From Trematomus loennbergii (taxonomy: Eukaryota; Chordata; Actinopteri; Perciformes; Nototheniidae), in NCBI GenBank assembly GCA_012861695.1, contig JAAOOA010001616.1:46048-110047 (forward strand): a stretch of DNA of 64,000 nucleotides. Direction: 5' to 3'. A program made the translations under genes and the position numbers. How positions within the stretch are numbered: the stretch's first letter is position 1; each line of letters starts with the position of its first letter. Under the pieces are notes generated by a model that had not been told where the DNA came from, ran no database searches, and saw nothing but the letters and a program-made list of their open reading frames with translations. Positions 32,641 to 45,435 of the stretch are shown here, in pieces.

Positions 32641-33735
32641 GTTGGGAACCGAAACTCGGTTCCAGATGAGAACCGATAAGAAATGCCGGTACCGGGTAAC
32701 CATACAAAATACACAATTTTGATTCTGCTTAACGGTTTCCTAACGCGGTAGACCCTGTATTCCACCGGGTCCGTCTGCGCCGCGGCGACCCGGTGGAATT
32801 CAGCGGCGGACTGGCCATCAGTGTGTTCTGGAGAATCACAGAACGGCCGGTCGTCAGCGGCCGTTGACGGCCGGCTCGGTACGCTGACGGCCGGCACCGC
32901 CCTTCATTTTTTTAAACGGCATCATGTAAGTTGCGCTGACAGGCGACAGAGGTCCACAGTTGCCCGCAGCGAGGCTCCCCCCGCCCTCCCGTAGACAGTT
33001 CACGTGCTCAGTCACTTCATAACACCAAAGATGGATCGCGGTAAACGCTCTAAGTGAGGCTCCACTACACTAAAAAAGAGAAAGACAAGCACAGTGTAAT
33101 GCCTGTTAATAGCTTGCCACAGCATAGCTCAGTTAAAATAAAGCTGGGATTATAGGCTACCTGTGTTTAGTCTAGAAAAGGTAAATGTGTGCATTTTATT
33201 ATAAAGTTGTGTATATTTACACTGTTGCAACAACTAAGAAGCTTATAAACATGAGGTTTAAAACTAAAAGAGCTTTACAAAAAAGTAACACAATTAAAGA
33301 TGTTTGGAGTTTTATTTGAGTTATAAATTTACATTTTTTGTCAAAGAGATGCTGATTTGAAACCGTTGTTACATACAGTTACGGCATTTCTGTTTCTGCC
33401 GGAGAGATGGAGTTTGTCCCAAAGCTTGCCGCTGTATCTACTCCCTCCATCTGACAGGAGGGAGCCTCATGTGTCACTCCACAGAGTTCACTCCGTCACG
33501 GAGGGGGAGTGTGTAGGGCGTGGTTTGGGATTGCGCCATACACACGCACTTTTTGCCCCCCCCCACTTCTAAAATGAATCCGGCGCGCCTGGCTGTAACA
33601 TCAGCTGTGGGCTTGGCTTGCTGTTTAAAACACCTTTTTTTTTATCCATATCTCTCGCTAGAATCTCCCACCATCCAACTAACAACAACAACGTCAAGCC
33701 TTTGGGCTCTGAAACTACGGGGCGGGCCGAGGACA
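32640..33735. repeat. Repeat block (hAT-like) shared with 56090-56576, 61979-62052 and 63454-63900
   Basis: It begins with GGTTGGGAACCGAAACTCGG, a phrase that opens a fish hAT family. It contains AAGATGGATCGCGGTAAACG and a short frame LHYTKKEKDK followed by GTAAAT, likely a decayed BED-finger exon with donor. Then come about 400 bases ending near TTTATCCATATCTCTC. The second copy has the same order but is split by two insertions. In this copy the sequence is uninterrupted, so it serves as the empty-site reference. Confidence 0.75.
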
Positions 33736-33806
33736 AATATACATGCGTTAATCGCACGTTAAAATAATTTGTGGGGTTATTAACGTGTTAACTTGACAGC
33801 CCTAGT
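33736..33806. repeat. Right end of a GACAGCCCTAG-type element
   Basis: TTAATCGCACGTTAAAATAA followed by GTTAACTTGACAGCCCTAG is the inverted counterpart of the AGGGCTGTC...TTAATCGCGATTAATCGC sequence at 56697. No left end is close by. Confidence 0.55.
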
Positions 33807-34079
33807 TGAAATAGTCAATTAACTAGCCATATCTTACACATTTCTGTTTTGAATTATTAATATGTGGATGACAGTTGAACTGGATGATGTAACATTTATG
33901 CCATCTGCTGGAAAGAAGACGTATCGTTCTGTTGGCGTCGTTTGGACAACAAAAACAGAGTAAAGCTTTCATTTCATAAACAATCTTTGAGTACAGACAC
34001 TGTCCTGCAGAGAGCACACAACCCAACAGCACGTTTTTGGTCTAGCATCACTTTACAAAACGTTTGCATTAAGACACTA

Positions 34080-34830
34080 ATGCATTTCCACCATGGCGCG
34101 GAGCGCGGTTTAAGCTTGCCCTGTCGTGCCGGGCCCGTTTTTGGTTGCGCTTCCACTTGGCCTAGTTCCGGCCCGGGGCTACTTTTTCACCTCTTTTCTG
34201 GCCCGACAAAATCGTGGTTCTATCGGGGCCAACAAACAGGGCTGAGTCGGGCTGAGTTTGCTAAACTAGAGAGAGAATCGCTGGCAAGGGGGCTACAACA
34301 AGATGAACATATTGACCGTGATTTAATTGTAATACATGTTTCAAATGATGCCGAAGTAACAACATACTGATACTGGTTAGTAAAAACCATGAATTAATGC
34401 TTTGACAAGTCTACAGACAGACGGCAGGCGAAAAACCTTTTAAAATGCGTGTTTTCTAGATGGAGATTGGCTAAGCCAACGCAATATATGCTCCGACCGT
34501 CCACACTCACAACAACGGCCTATAAGACATAAATAAACCAGCGACTGTATTCGCCATGACACAGACAGTCTGTGGTTTGTACTTGTTTAACTTTTGTCTA
34601 GTTTCTGAACAGATATGAGGAGCTGTGAGCTCGAGTGCTAACAGCTAACGGCTGTGTTGTTTTTCTGGGGTGACGTCACGGCGCCGCCTACACTGCGTTA
34701 CTATAGTAACTACCCCAGTTCCTAAACTGTAATGGAAGCGCAGCATGAAGTGAGCCGGCCTAACAAGGCCCAACGCGGCCTAGCAGTACCGAGCGAGGCC
34801 GACCGTGTGGTGGAAATGCGCCATAAGACT
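34080..34830. mobile_element. MITE-like element with GCATTTCCACC ends
   Basis: The left end reads GCATTTCCACCATGGCGCG and the right end CGTGTGGTGGAAATGC, about 740 bp apart and inverted. The subterminal parts are rich in GGCC. The interior segment 34480-34640 recurs in inverted form at 25480-25640. No clean target duplication was found, so superfamily is uncertain. Confidence 0.5.
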
Positions 34831-35087
34831 AGCTGGTCCATGTAAAGGTCAGTCCACCTTAAATGAGCAGTGGGTGATCAGCAGGTGAAAGGCAGGAAAC
34901 GGGAACTGGTCCTGAGGACATGTAACGATTATTAAACAGAAATAGTCGAGTCAAGGGGTCAAAGAAATTAACATTTGTGATTATTAGCGAATCGGTTGCA
35001 GGTGGGTGAAATCAGGCTTAGAGAGTAACGTATTACATGTAACGGCATTAGGTCATCAGGATACAAAATAGGCAAATGTATTCCCTT

Positions 35088-35597
35088 TAGGGCTGCACAA
35101 TATTGGAAAAAACTGACATTGCAATATTTTTTTCCTCTGCGATATATATTGCGATATGAAAAAATACAGGAATTGAAGAAAAGACAGGTTTTTTTTGTCC
35201 GCAAGCTATCCTTTCTTGAACTTTCATGCTATACAATTGGTCTTTTTTTAACGATATTTAACCGGATGAAGGATTTTAGTCAGACTTCTGGATCTTAAGT
35301 TATCAGAGCAACAAGCTGAGCTAGCTCGGTTATCCTGCTGTGATCTGATCAAGAATGATTGTGATTAGTGGTTTGCTGTGCATGCAGAGCCTGCATGTCA
35401 CTCACTCAAGTACCCTGACATGAGAGCCGCGAGTTTTCCTTTTGTAACAAGCAGCAAAATAATTGTAATATGACATGTTTGAGTTAATTTGCCGACTTAT
35501 TATCGCACGTCCTAAAAAATAAATTAAATTAAATAAAAATCGCCCTGCATGCGCATAACGTGATTATCCTCACGACACGATATATCGTGCAGCCCTA
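35088..35597. mobile_element. hAT-like MITE, TAGGGCTGCAC termini
   Basis: 510 bp with inverted ends TAGGGCTGCACAATAT and ATATCGTGCAGCCCTA. The flanks are ATTCCCTT and CTTCCCTT (7 of 8 identical), fitting an 8-bp hAT duplication. The interior has no frame of note. Confidence 0.85.
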
Positions 35598-35605
35598 CTT
35601 CCCTT

Positions 35606-35937
35606 ACAGTTACAGAGGCAAAAACAATCAGATAACAGGTACATTTATGTAAAACAGGGCTCATTAACAGGATAGCAATGATACCAAACATTTAGAAATA
35701 AAGAACAATACATCAAATCATCCTATATCTCTATATGGAAACTTGGAGCCCTCAATCCAAAATAAAATGGTTCATCAACAGTCAGTAGTTAATGTATGAA
35801 TCAGAAAATCAGTATGATAAAAACATTAAACATATTGTCCACTTATGTTGATAAAGATGGAGTTCACTTAAGTATTTTATGAATGTTGTGCGACAATGTT
35901 AATCCAGTCAGACAGATTTTTTCATGTGTGAACTGTC
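35606..35937. other. No recognised feature
   Basis: AT-rich sequence between two short transposons, with nothing recognised. Confidence 0.5.
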
Positions 35938-35941
35938 TTAA

Positions 35942-36959
35942 AGGGCCCATGTCATGCTTTTCCGGTTATTACCCGTCCCCTTGTGTGTTATGAAGGTTTT
36001 TATGCATGTAAACGGTCTGCAGAGTCAAAAATCCTCAAAGTGCACCCTGTAGGGAGTAAAACTCTAACACAGAAAATACCTCCCAAAAACGCCTCGTTGG
36101 AGATTTCTCATGTTCTTCCTGGGCATCGTGACGTCTGGATACCCAGTAGCCACGCCCAGAGCTATGACGCACCTCTGCCAGCCAAGCATATATACTGTTG
36201 GAATCTCAGGTTCAGTTCAAAACAGTGCTAACTGGGCTAACAAAGTTGCTAGCGTTTACATATATCAACTACAATGTCAGCAGATGGCCTTACATGTTTC
36301 TCATAGCAGGAGAATGTCTGCATTCACACACGAAATACTCATAGACAGTATACTCCGGGTGATTTACCGTACGGTCAGTCGCGAAACTTAATTACATTAT
36401 AGTTGGCTTTCCTAGCATGTATGCTACAAAGCTAAACAACAGGGCTACCTATAGCTAGACATGCTAGGAAAAACATTGTTTTTATGCAAGCTAAAAAGAA
36501 TGACCGACACGTAGCAGACTACCGTATAAGATTGCAATTGTAAACACGTTATTGCTAGCCTAATATGAACCACTAGCTTTTGTTCACAGTAGGTTGGCAT
36601 ATTACACTGAACAACTAGCAAACATAGGTTAGCTTATACAAAAACTGATGCTCCGCTCAGAGCCGAAAAAACACTGTGTTAGACATGGGCGGAGCCTCTC
36701 TGGTGGTTGACTAATCAGAACAGAGTGGCCGAGCTGACCAATCGGAGCACCCTGGGCTCACAGGGAGGGGGGGGGGGGGGGCAGGAGCTCAAACAAGCCG
36801 TTTAGGGCAGAGAGTGAATACCGGTGAATATACACATACTTTACAGAGATGCTGTATGCGAAACCAATGTGGGTTTGGAAAATTGCACAGTATAAATCTA
36901 TTTTAGTATACCTCAACAATGGAATTATGATCAGTGGAAATGGCCATGACATGGGCCCT
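35942..36959. mobile_element. piggyBac-type MITE, copy A
   Basis: Flanked by TTAA on both sides (35938-35941 and 36960-36963). The inverted ends are AGGGCCCATGTCATG and CATGACATGGGCCCT, perfect over at least 15 bases. TTAA duplication with such ends is the mark of piggyBac-type transposition. It contains a long G run at about 36764-36781 and CCAATCGGAG/CTAATCAGA motifs. Related to 38754-39534. Confidence 0.9.
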
Positions 36960-37069
36960 TTAAGACTTATTCATTGTCCTCTCCATCAGCTTCTGTTTCC
37001 ATGTGTTCAGCTGATTGGAGGCTCTGCCTCTCTGTTATCCTCAGTTTGAATTTCATTAAGTTGTGAGGA

Positions 37070-38357
<1,288 letters not shown>

Positions 38358-38466
38358 CTGCAGGTAACAGGAAACACACAGTCAGAAAAAACGGTTAAAT
38401 ATTAGCATTTCAAAATCTGATCTGATTTAGTCCCACCTATTGTGTATTTTTGTTGTCTCAATTCAC

Positions 38467-38508
38467 CTTCTGTAGCCCAGCCCCTTTCCACTTCCAGTTT
38501 AGCAGTAG
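38467..38508 (-). CDS. Zinc-finger gene, putative 42-bp middle exon
   Basis: On the minus strand, TTGCAG|CTACTGC...ACAGAAG|GTGAAT. It has good acceptor and donor, a length divisible by three, and is in phase with exon 1 (ends ...GCA G) and exon 3 (starts AC GTC). It encodes ATAKLEVERGWATE. Skipping it also keeps the frame (HRA-DVQ), so it may be alternative. Confidence 0.55.
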
Positions 38509-38753
38509 CTGCAATGTAAACAAGGAATGTATTTGGCATCGTTCATAGATACACTATGCCTATAGAATGAAAATACTCCGTTACAAATTAAAATCTTGCA
38601 TTCAAACCTTATTTAAGTAAACGTTCGCAAGTATTAACAGAAAAATGTACAGCACCTTCTTATGTAAAAGTAATGATACTGCAATGACATTTTCGCGGGG
38701 GCAAAACGCAACATCTTGCAAGAAACAGCGTCTGAGGGCTTCTTAACATTTAA

Positions 38754-39534
38754 AGGTCCCATGTCATTCTTTTCCAGTTATTACCCGTGCCCTTGTGTGT
38801 TATGTAGCTTTTTATGCATGTAAACGGTCTGCAGAGTCACAAACCCTCAAAGTACACCCTGTAGCGAGTACAACTCTAACACAGAAAAGGCCTGTCTATG
38901 CTGCCCCAGAACGCCTCGTTGGGGATTTCTCTTTTTTCCTGGTACCAAGTGACGTAACAACGACCAAAATGGACTCATTGGTCCAAATGGACCAATCCGC
39001 GGAGCCGTTATGTTACGTCCGCAGAGCCGTTACGTTATGTCCGCGGATTGGTCCAAATTGACCAATGGACTTCCTCACACACTCAATCTTTTTTCAGCTG
39101 CAGCTCCGCGGATTTCTCAGCCTGAGACGGCGGGACGCGGCGAGGCTGTGAGTCTGTGTGAGCAGCAGTAACGTCACTCCAACACGGCACCCAGACCCCA
39201 CGCAGCATTCTCATCTGTTTGTCATTACTGGTGTCATTTTCTGGTTGCTAACTAACGCCATTGTAACACATAATCACTGATGTTCCGCTGTAACGGTGGT
39301 GGACTCATCAGAACAGAGTGGGCGAGCTGACCAATCAGAGCACAGTGGACTCACAGGGAGGGGGGGGGGGGGGGGGAGGAGCTCCAACAAGCCGTGTAGG
39401 ACAGTGAGTGAATACACATACTATACAGAGATGCTGTATGAGATACCAATGTGAGTTTGGAAAATTGTAAATCTATTTTAGTAGACCTCAACAATGGAAT
39501 TATGATCAGTAGAAATGGCCATGACATGGGACCT
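38754..39534. mobile_element. piggyBac-type MITE, copy B
   Basis: TTAA at 38750-38753 and 39535-39538; inverted ends AGGTCCCATGTCATT and CATGACATGGGACCT. It shares internal sequence with copy A (TTATTACCCGT, TTTTATGCATGTAAACGGTC, GAGATGCTGTATG, long G run at 39360-39377) but the middle differs. It lies in the large intron of the zinc-finger gene. Confidence 0.9.
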
Positions 39535-40281
39535 TTAACAAACTATGAATGTGTCATACCCACTTAACGGGAAGAAACTCAACTATCAGACAATATTAAC
39601 CATTGTTAGCTAAACGAAACACAAGGGTAATACAAAGGCTCTGAATTAGCCCTGAGCGAAAAAATGCTAACGCACTTAGCAAAGAACTCACGGTAAAATA
39701 TTACCTTATTCAGGGTTCTTACACCTTTTCCAAAGTCAAATTCAAGCACTTTTCAAGAATTTTCAAGGTGCATTTCAAGCTTTTCAAGCATCTTACAGCT
39801 GTTGTAAATTACATATTTATATACACATACTTATACTCAAATGTATTTCCCTACCTCACATTAAATCAGATGTTCTTTATGCTATAAACAACCAAATGTG
39901 TGTTTCATAATAGCATTCTACATGAGGATGAAAAATTAAAAATGTTAGAAAAGAAAACTAAGTTAATATTTCAAAATGTGTGACCCATCTGTACGTAGAC
40001 TGGGCATCCCATATAACCTGGCTGAGCCAATATAAAACAATCAGCCAAATAACTTTTCAATATATTATTGATTACTATTTTTGAGGTACTTTTAGGTTGG
40101 CAGTAAACACAAGTCAGAGGTAAATAACAGAAACGCCAAAGACTCACATCTAATAGAAATGTATAAAAGCATTTATTTTAATTGTGTAGCAGTCAGTTTA
40201 TAATTTTGGCAGCACTGTTGAGCATTTTGAAAATGTATTTTCATGCCTCTGTGCAAGGCTTAGTATTTCTATCTTTTTAGC
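39535..40281. other. Intronic sequence with a CAGGGTTCTTACACC-type element start
   Basis: About 39545-39690 recurs at 41865-42005 (AATGTGTCATAC, GAGCGAAAAAATGCTAACGC), a local duplication of intron sequence. At 39713 CAGGGTTCTTACACCTTTTC and the following TTTCAAG repeats resemble the left end of a fish hAT MITE. No right end was found. Confidence 0.5.
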
Positions 40282-41310
40282 CAGTGGTGTAAAGTAACTA
40301 AGTTCATAAACTCAAGTACTATACTTGGGTACAATTTTGAGATACTTGATTTAAGTATTTCAATGTGTTGCGACTTTGTTCTTCTTCTCCTCTACAGTTC
40401 AGAGGTAAACTGTGTACTTTTCCTCCACTACATGTATTTAATACCTTTAGTTACTTTACAGATGTGGATGAATGATGTGAAATATAATCAAGTGTTAAAT
40501 CAGACTTTAGTTCCACCTGGAGTAAATTCACAAGCTACCCTGCAGTATACAAAGTCATTCAAACTAGCTGCACCTTTACCAGCTTTGAGAACACTTTCAT
40601 GATCAATCATTATAAAACACATCATATATATTATTCTGAAATGGACCAATCTGCACAATGACTACTTTTACTGTCGCTACTTTAACTATATTTTGATGAT
40701 AATACTTTTCTACTTTCACTTGAGGAACATTTTGAATGCAGGACTTTTACTGTAACAGAGTATTCCTACACTCTGGTACTTCTACTTTTACTCAAGTACA
40801 AGACCTGAGTACTTCTACTTTTACTGAAGAACAAGATCTGAGTACTTCTACTTTTACTCAAGTACAAGATCTGAGTACTTCTATTTTTACTCAAGTACAA
40901 GATCTGAGTACCTCTACCTTTACTCAAGTACAAGACCTGAGTACAAGACCCGAGTACTTCTACTTTTACTCTAGTACAAGATATATACTTATACCACCTC
41001 CGTTTATAGCCTATGAAAATAACTATTTGAAAACGAAGGCTAAAGCTAACGTTAGCAGATAGTGACAATGTATGCTAGTTAGCTAGCTCAACGATTCCTT
41101 AAATAATATTGCGACAGAAAAACTTTTCAGTGCACATCACGCTCTGCCGCTCCGACAGGGAGCTCTGCTCTGAACACCTGAACGGCCCGCTTCATATAAT
41201 ATATTAAAAAAGAACACCATGCGTGTCATGATGGCACATAACAGCTCGCGGCCGCAGATTACTCCGGGTCCCAGACCTCCCCCATACCCCAAAAATATTT
41301 GTATTGCAGA
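40282..41310. repeat. Fused hAT-MITE pieces (CAGTGGTGTAAAGTAAC / AAGTACTCAGAT families)
   Basis: It begins with CAGTGGTGTAAAGTAACTAA, the left end of a common fish hAT MITE. At 40765-40980 come six or so repeats of GAGTACTTCTACTTTTACTC and CAAGTACAAGATCT. 41010-41310 is the block also found at 19710-20030. Terminal duplications could not be fixed. Confidence 0.6.
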
Positions 41311-41319
41311 TCTACATGA

Positions 41320-41795
41320 ATCACACAAACGACCTATTTTGGATTCAAAACGGCGAATTTCGCCGAAAGGTGACAAGTTTGCATCCCTGGCAAAAGGATG
41401 TGAAATGGACCTTCAATCCTCCTTACGGAGCACATCATGGCGGAGTATGGAAAAGACTAATCTGGCTTGTAAAGAAAATTCTGCTATCCATCACAAACAA
41501 CAAACACTTGACGACGAAAGCCTTTCAACAGTTCTGTGTGAAGTTGAAGGAATTCTCAACAGCCGACCAATAACTACAGTGTCAAATGATCCAAATGACT
41601 TGGAACCTCTCACACCAAGCCATTTGCTGCAGTTCAAGGTCAAACCTGTGTTGCCCCCAGGCTTATTCCATCAGCAAGATACATACTCAAGTGCAGTACA
41701 TAGCAAATTTGTTTTGGGCCAGATGGATCAAAGAATATACCACTTTTGCTAGAAAGACAGCAATGGAATCGCATTAACCGGTTTAGCCCGAGAGC
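41320..41795 (+). pseudogene. BEL/Pao retrotransposon integrase C-terminal fragment
   Basis: Three plus-strand frames in turn give [20 protein letters not shown] (41304-41573), then [30 protein letters not shown] and PPGLF (to about 41690), and finally [16 protein letters not shown] (to 41777). This is the end of the integrase core and the C-terminal domain of BEL/Pao elements. Two frameshifts and the absence of RT, gag and LTRs make it a relic. It starts abruptly within a hAT-type repeat at about 41320. Confidence 0.85.
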
Positions 41796-42180
41796 CCCCG
41801 GTAGAGGGGGCTGCAGGTTTTTTTTTTTCTTCACCAAACTGTTTTTAATATTTCAAAACCTATTAATGTGTCATACCAGATTAACGGGAATAAACTCAGC
41901 TAACTGACAGTACGAACCATTTTTACCAAAACAAAAACACAAGTCTCATAAGAAGCGTCTAAATGACCCCTGAGCGAAAAAATGCTAACGCACAAGTGCA
42001 TTAGCATTAGCCCCGCGCACCAACGGAGAGAGAATAACTTATGGCAACACAAAAAAAAACATGGTAGCGGTGGAGTGATGAGGAGGTGTCGGTGTTTTTC
42101 GCCTGCCTTTTCTGCAGACTTGTCAAAATAAAAGTAAGCAAAACACTACTTTTGAATTCATTATTGAATTGTGTGCATAA

Positions 42181-43277
42181 TAGGGGTGTAACAGTATACG
42201 TATTTGTACCGAAATTATTCTGTATGGGCCCTTCGGTTCGGTACACGTGTGTACCGAAGTGTACCGAGCGAATATGACGTTAAACGTAAAAAATTGAGAA
42301 CGTGAACAACTTTTTGGAAGTAATCTCAGGTGCTGTGACGCAGCATTCAGTGTAATTTGCTCACATTGGGTTCAACGCGTCATAGAGCGACCAAGTCATA
42401 TCATTGGACGACAGGCATACTATAAGAGCTGGTCACAGGGATGCGTTCAAATGTAGTCAGTAGTTTGAGGAACTGTCGAAATGACGAACGCAAATAAAGT
42501 TGAGCTCAAAAATCCTCCAGCATCATTGAAGTCTCCGGTTTGGGAACATTTTTGTTTTGCAGTTACGTACAAGGATGACGGACAAAGACAGGTGGACCGA
42601 ACCAAAGCTGTTTGTCGGCATTATTCAACTAAAATTGGTTACGTGGCTGGCAATACATCAAACTTGCACGCACTCATTTGAAAAGGCATCCCCCGAACGT
42701 GAATATCACCGGTACCAAAAGAAAAAAGACTGAAGTGCAAACTCAACTCCCACTAGCAACTCTCCACCACTCGCAAAAAGTTCAGACCGAGCCAAAGCTA
42801 TTACAAACGCCAAATATCCTTATGTTGCCCTGTTAGCAAAGCGCTACCTGGCTGTATCTGCTACCTCTGTCCCTAGCGAGAGGGTGTTCTCCACAGCAGG
42901 AAACATTGTTAGTGCCAGCAGATCTGCCCTTTCGGCAAGCAATGTGGACAAGTTAATTTTTCTTTAAAAAAACATGAAAATACAATGACAAGCAAGCAAG
43001 TCCTAATGTCAAGCTGGCTGCTTAGGTACTAGTACAGTACAGTTCAAATACAGATTATTTCAGTTCATCGAAATGCTGCACCTTAATGTTTATTTTATCA
43101 TATTTTGTATTTATTTGAGTGAATACATTATTCACAGTTTAATAATAATTAAAAACCCCAAAAAGATATTTTATGTTTTGTGATCATTTTTTCTGCTGTA
43201 CCGAAAATGTACCGAACCGTGACCTAAAAACCGAGGTACGTACCGAACCGAAATGTTTGTGAACCGTTACACCCCTA
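42181..43277 (+). mobile_element. Internally deleted hAT (ZBED-type) with exact 8-bp duplication
   Basis: 1097 bp, with inverted ends TAGGGGTGTAAC and GTTACACCCCTA. GTGCATAA lies on both sides (42173-42180 and 43278-43285), exact. A frame from 42481 reads KSPVWEHFCFAVTY, then VDRTKAVCRHYSTKIGYVAG, NTSNLHA: the BED zinc finger of ZBED1-like transposases, ending in a stop. At about 42805-42965 AVSATSVPSERVFSTAGNIV gives the C-terminal hAT dimerisation region. The DDE core between the two is missing. So it is a non-autonomous copy that keeps both ends of the gene. Confidence 0.92.
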
Positions 43278-43410
43278 GTGCATAACAATTCAATTAATCG
43301 CAGAAAATAATTTGATTAATCATGATTAAAATGTTTAATCGTTGCCCAGCAATAATAAACAGTCAGAAGTGTTACCAAATTGTTTAACGTGTTACCAAAA
43401 GAGTTTAAAG

Positions 43411-44884
43411 CAGGGCTGTCCAAACCTTTTTCACGAGGGCCACATACAGAAAAACATACGAAGGGCTGGGGCACTCATAAAGGTGAGGTATATTGCCTCA
43501 TCAGTTAAAGGGGACCTATCATGCAAAATGCACTTTTGTACGTCTTTTATACATGAATATGTGTCCCCGGTGTTCCAGGGAACTCACCAAGTGTCAGAAA
43601 ACACAACCCTCTCTATTTTCCTCCATACCCAAATCTCTAAAAAAGGGGCTGCAACGGATCTGATAAAAACTGATCCAGATTTGAACACTTCACTGACGTC
43701 AGTAAAGTGGCGCTACGGCTATTGGGCCAACTCTCCACCAATCAGGGGAATGTGGGGTTGGGCCACGGCCGGCCATTGCAGTTCGAAAGCGCTGGAGACG
43801 CTGTAGTACATATGCCAGGCCTGTAAGTGGCGCTGTAGTCTGCCACAAAAGCAGCGAAAGCTGTGGCTTTTTTTCCTCCCTCCCCGAGGCAAGCGTTTGC
43901 TCCCGCTGCTTTAATTCAATTCAATGCAATCCCTCCCCGTCGAGGCAAGCACTGTAATTCTCTCCGGTTAGTCCACCAGCAGATGACAAACACCCACCTC
44001 TCCGCCTCTTCCAAGGAACGAGGGGACCGTGCGGCAGAGTTTCAGTTAGGTTTTCTTTCGTCGGTCAAGATGTCCGTTAAAGTTTAAATCTTCGGACAAA
44101 ATTAGAAAAGTGCCGGTCAAAGGTCTTCTTTGTTATTTATTGAGCTTTAAAACAAATGAATAACGACTCTATAGGCCTATAATAACATGGAGGACGGAGA
44201 TCTATTTTTCTCCCCCTCTTCTGACTTCATCAGAGCACGGCTCCCCTCTCCTGCAGGGGGGCGTGGTCAGCTGCAGCTCACAGAATCAGCCCCGTAGACA
44301 GCAAACAGCAAATAGAGCGAAATGAGGCATGGCTAAAATGCATGATGTTTGGAATTTTGAAAACAGAAACGTATAAATATACCTCATATAGGTATGGCCC
44401 AACAATATATCATTTAAATATAGCATGATAGGTCCACTTTAAGTTATAAGTTAGCAACATGTAGGTAAATTAGGCTCGATACATGAATATGCTTTAAGAA
44501 AAAACCGCCTACATCACAGCTCTCTATAGGGTTTCATTTATCTTGTTGGCAGCTCATCCCTTAAAAACAGAAGTCTCAGAGTGATTATAATAAGATGAAA
44601 TATGAAGGGTCTATTTCAAGCTTGTTATGAAAATAAGTTATTAGGCTTTTTGTATCAACTAAGATTTGTTAGAAAATGTTATCAACATGAATTGACTGAA
44701 TTTATTTTAAAAGTGGGCTTATTAACACATGAATACTACTGTGTAATATATCTGTACATATATATTTAAGAAGTACAATATAAGAAAAGCAAAAGTTTCA
44801 TTTGTGGGCCATATTTCATTATACTTTTTGAATTAGCTGAGGGCCAATTCAAAATGGCCCCGGGCCGTAGTTTGGACACCTCTG
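43411..44884. mobile_element. hAT-like MITE, CAGGGCTGTCCAAAC termini, carrying a nested element
   Basis: The left end CAGGGCTGTCCAAACC and right end GTTTGGACACCTCTG are inverted. The flanks are GTTTAAAG and CTTTAAAG (7 of 8). Its interior (GGGCCACATACAGAAAAA left, GTGGGCCATATTTCATTATA right) is split by the TTAA-flanked element at 43509-44438, leaving a host MITE of about 540 bp. Confidence 0.85.
43509..44438. mobile_element. piggyBac-type MITE nested in the hAT MITE
   Basis: TTAA at 43505-43508 and 44439-44442; inverted ends AGGGGACCTATCATGC and GCATGATAGGTCCACT (one mismatch). It is a different family from copies A and B but has the same target preference. Interior frames have no recognised domain. 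Confidence 0.88.
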
Positions 44885-44919
44885 CTTTAAAGTGTTAATG
44901 AAGAGTAAAGGGAACAGAC

Positions 44920-45112
44920 CTGCTCTGTGTATCCGAAGCTGAGGCTGTAAAACAGCGTCCAGTAGTTTCTGGAGTCTCTCGTTCTCCTCTTTGGAAAGAG
45001 ACAGCTCCTCCTCGAGCTCTGCTATCGTTTTTTCAAACAGAGCAAATATATCTTCAGGAGCAGCAGTGAGTCGCTGCTTCTTCAACGACAGCAGCATTTG
45101 GACTTTACTCAT
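44920..45112 (-). CDS. Zinc-finger gene, first coding exon
   Basis: The ATG at 45112-45110 opens MSKVQMLLSLKKQRLTAAPE, DIFALFEKTIAELEEELSLS, KEENERLQKLLDAVLQPQLR and IHRA, a short coiled-coil head common to fish poly-C2H2 genes. It ends at donor GAGCAG|GTCTGT. An in-frame upstream ATG exists (45154), but the MSKVQ start matches the family. It joins in phase to 38508 or to 38357. The intron of about 6.4 kb holds two piggyBac-type MITEs, several hAT elements and a BEL/Pao relic. Confidence 0.85.
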
Positions 45113-45420
45113 GTTTACTAGATCACCTTTTCCTGCAAACTCCGTTAAACACACCGTTTCTCTCTCACCAAACTCTCAATCTGACTAGTGTTGCTAACGT
45201 GTTTCCAGCTAGCATGCTAAGCTAGCTCCTATAGTCCGAGGTAAACGCTCCAGAAAAAAGAGCACAGAGTCTATTCGGAGGTTTATCCAGACACACAGAT
45301 GATGGATCAGTAGTGCTGGAGCTCACACACACTTTATCGGGAACACAGAGAGAGAGAGAACCGTAGCGACGAGACCTCATGGATCCAGGTTAGAAAGAGC
45401 TGGGAACTTCACTTCCGGTG
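45113..45420 (-). promoter_or_regulatory. 5' region of the zinc-finger gene
   Basis: Upstream (minus-strand sense) of the first coding exon lie a moderately GC region, an AG run (45350-45360) and ACTTCCGGTGAAG near 45411. CACTTCCGG is an ETS-type site frequent at vertebrate housekeeping and zinc-finger promoters. The assignment is by position only. Confidence 0.35.
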
Positions 45421-45435
45421 AAGACGCCTCCTCCT

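Noticed and set aside
33942..34370. 142-codon plus-strand frame
   Set aside because: Runs through a MITE-like inverted-end element; no domain and no splice context.
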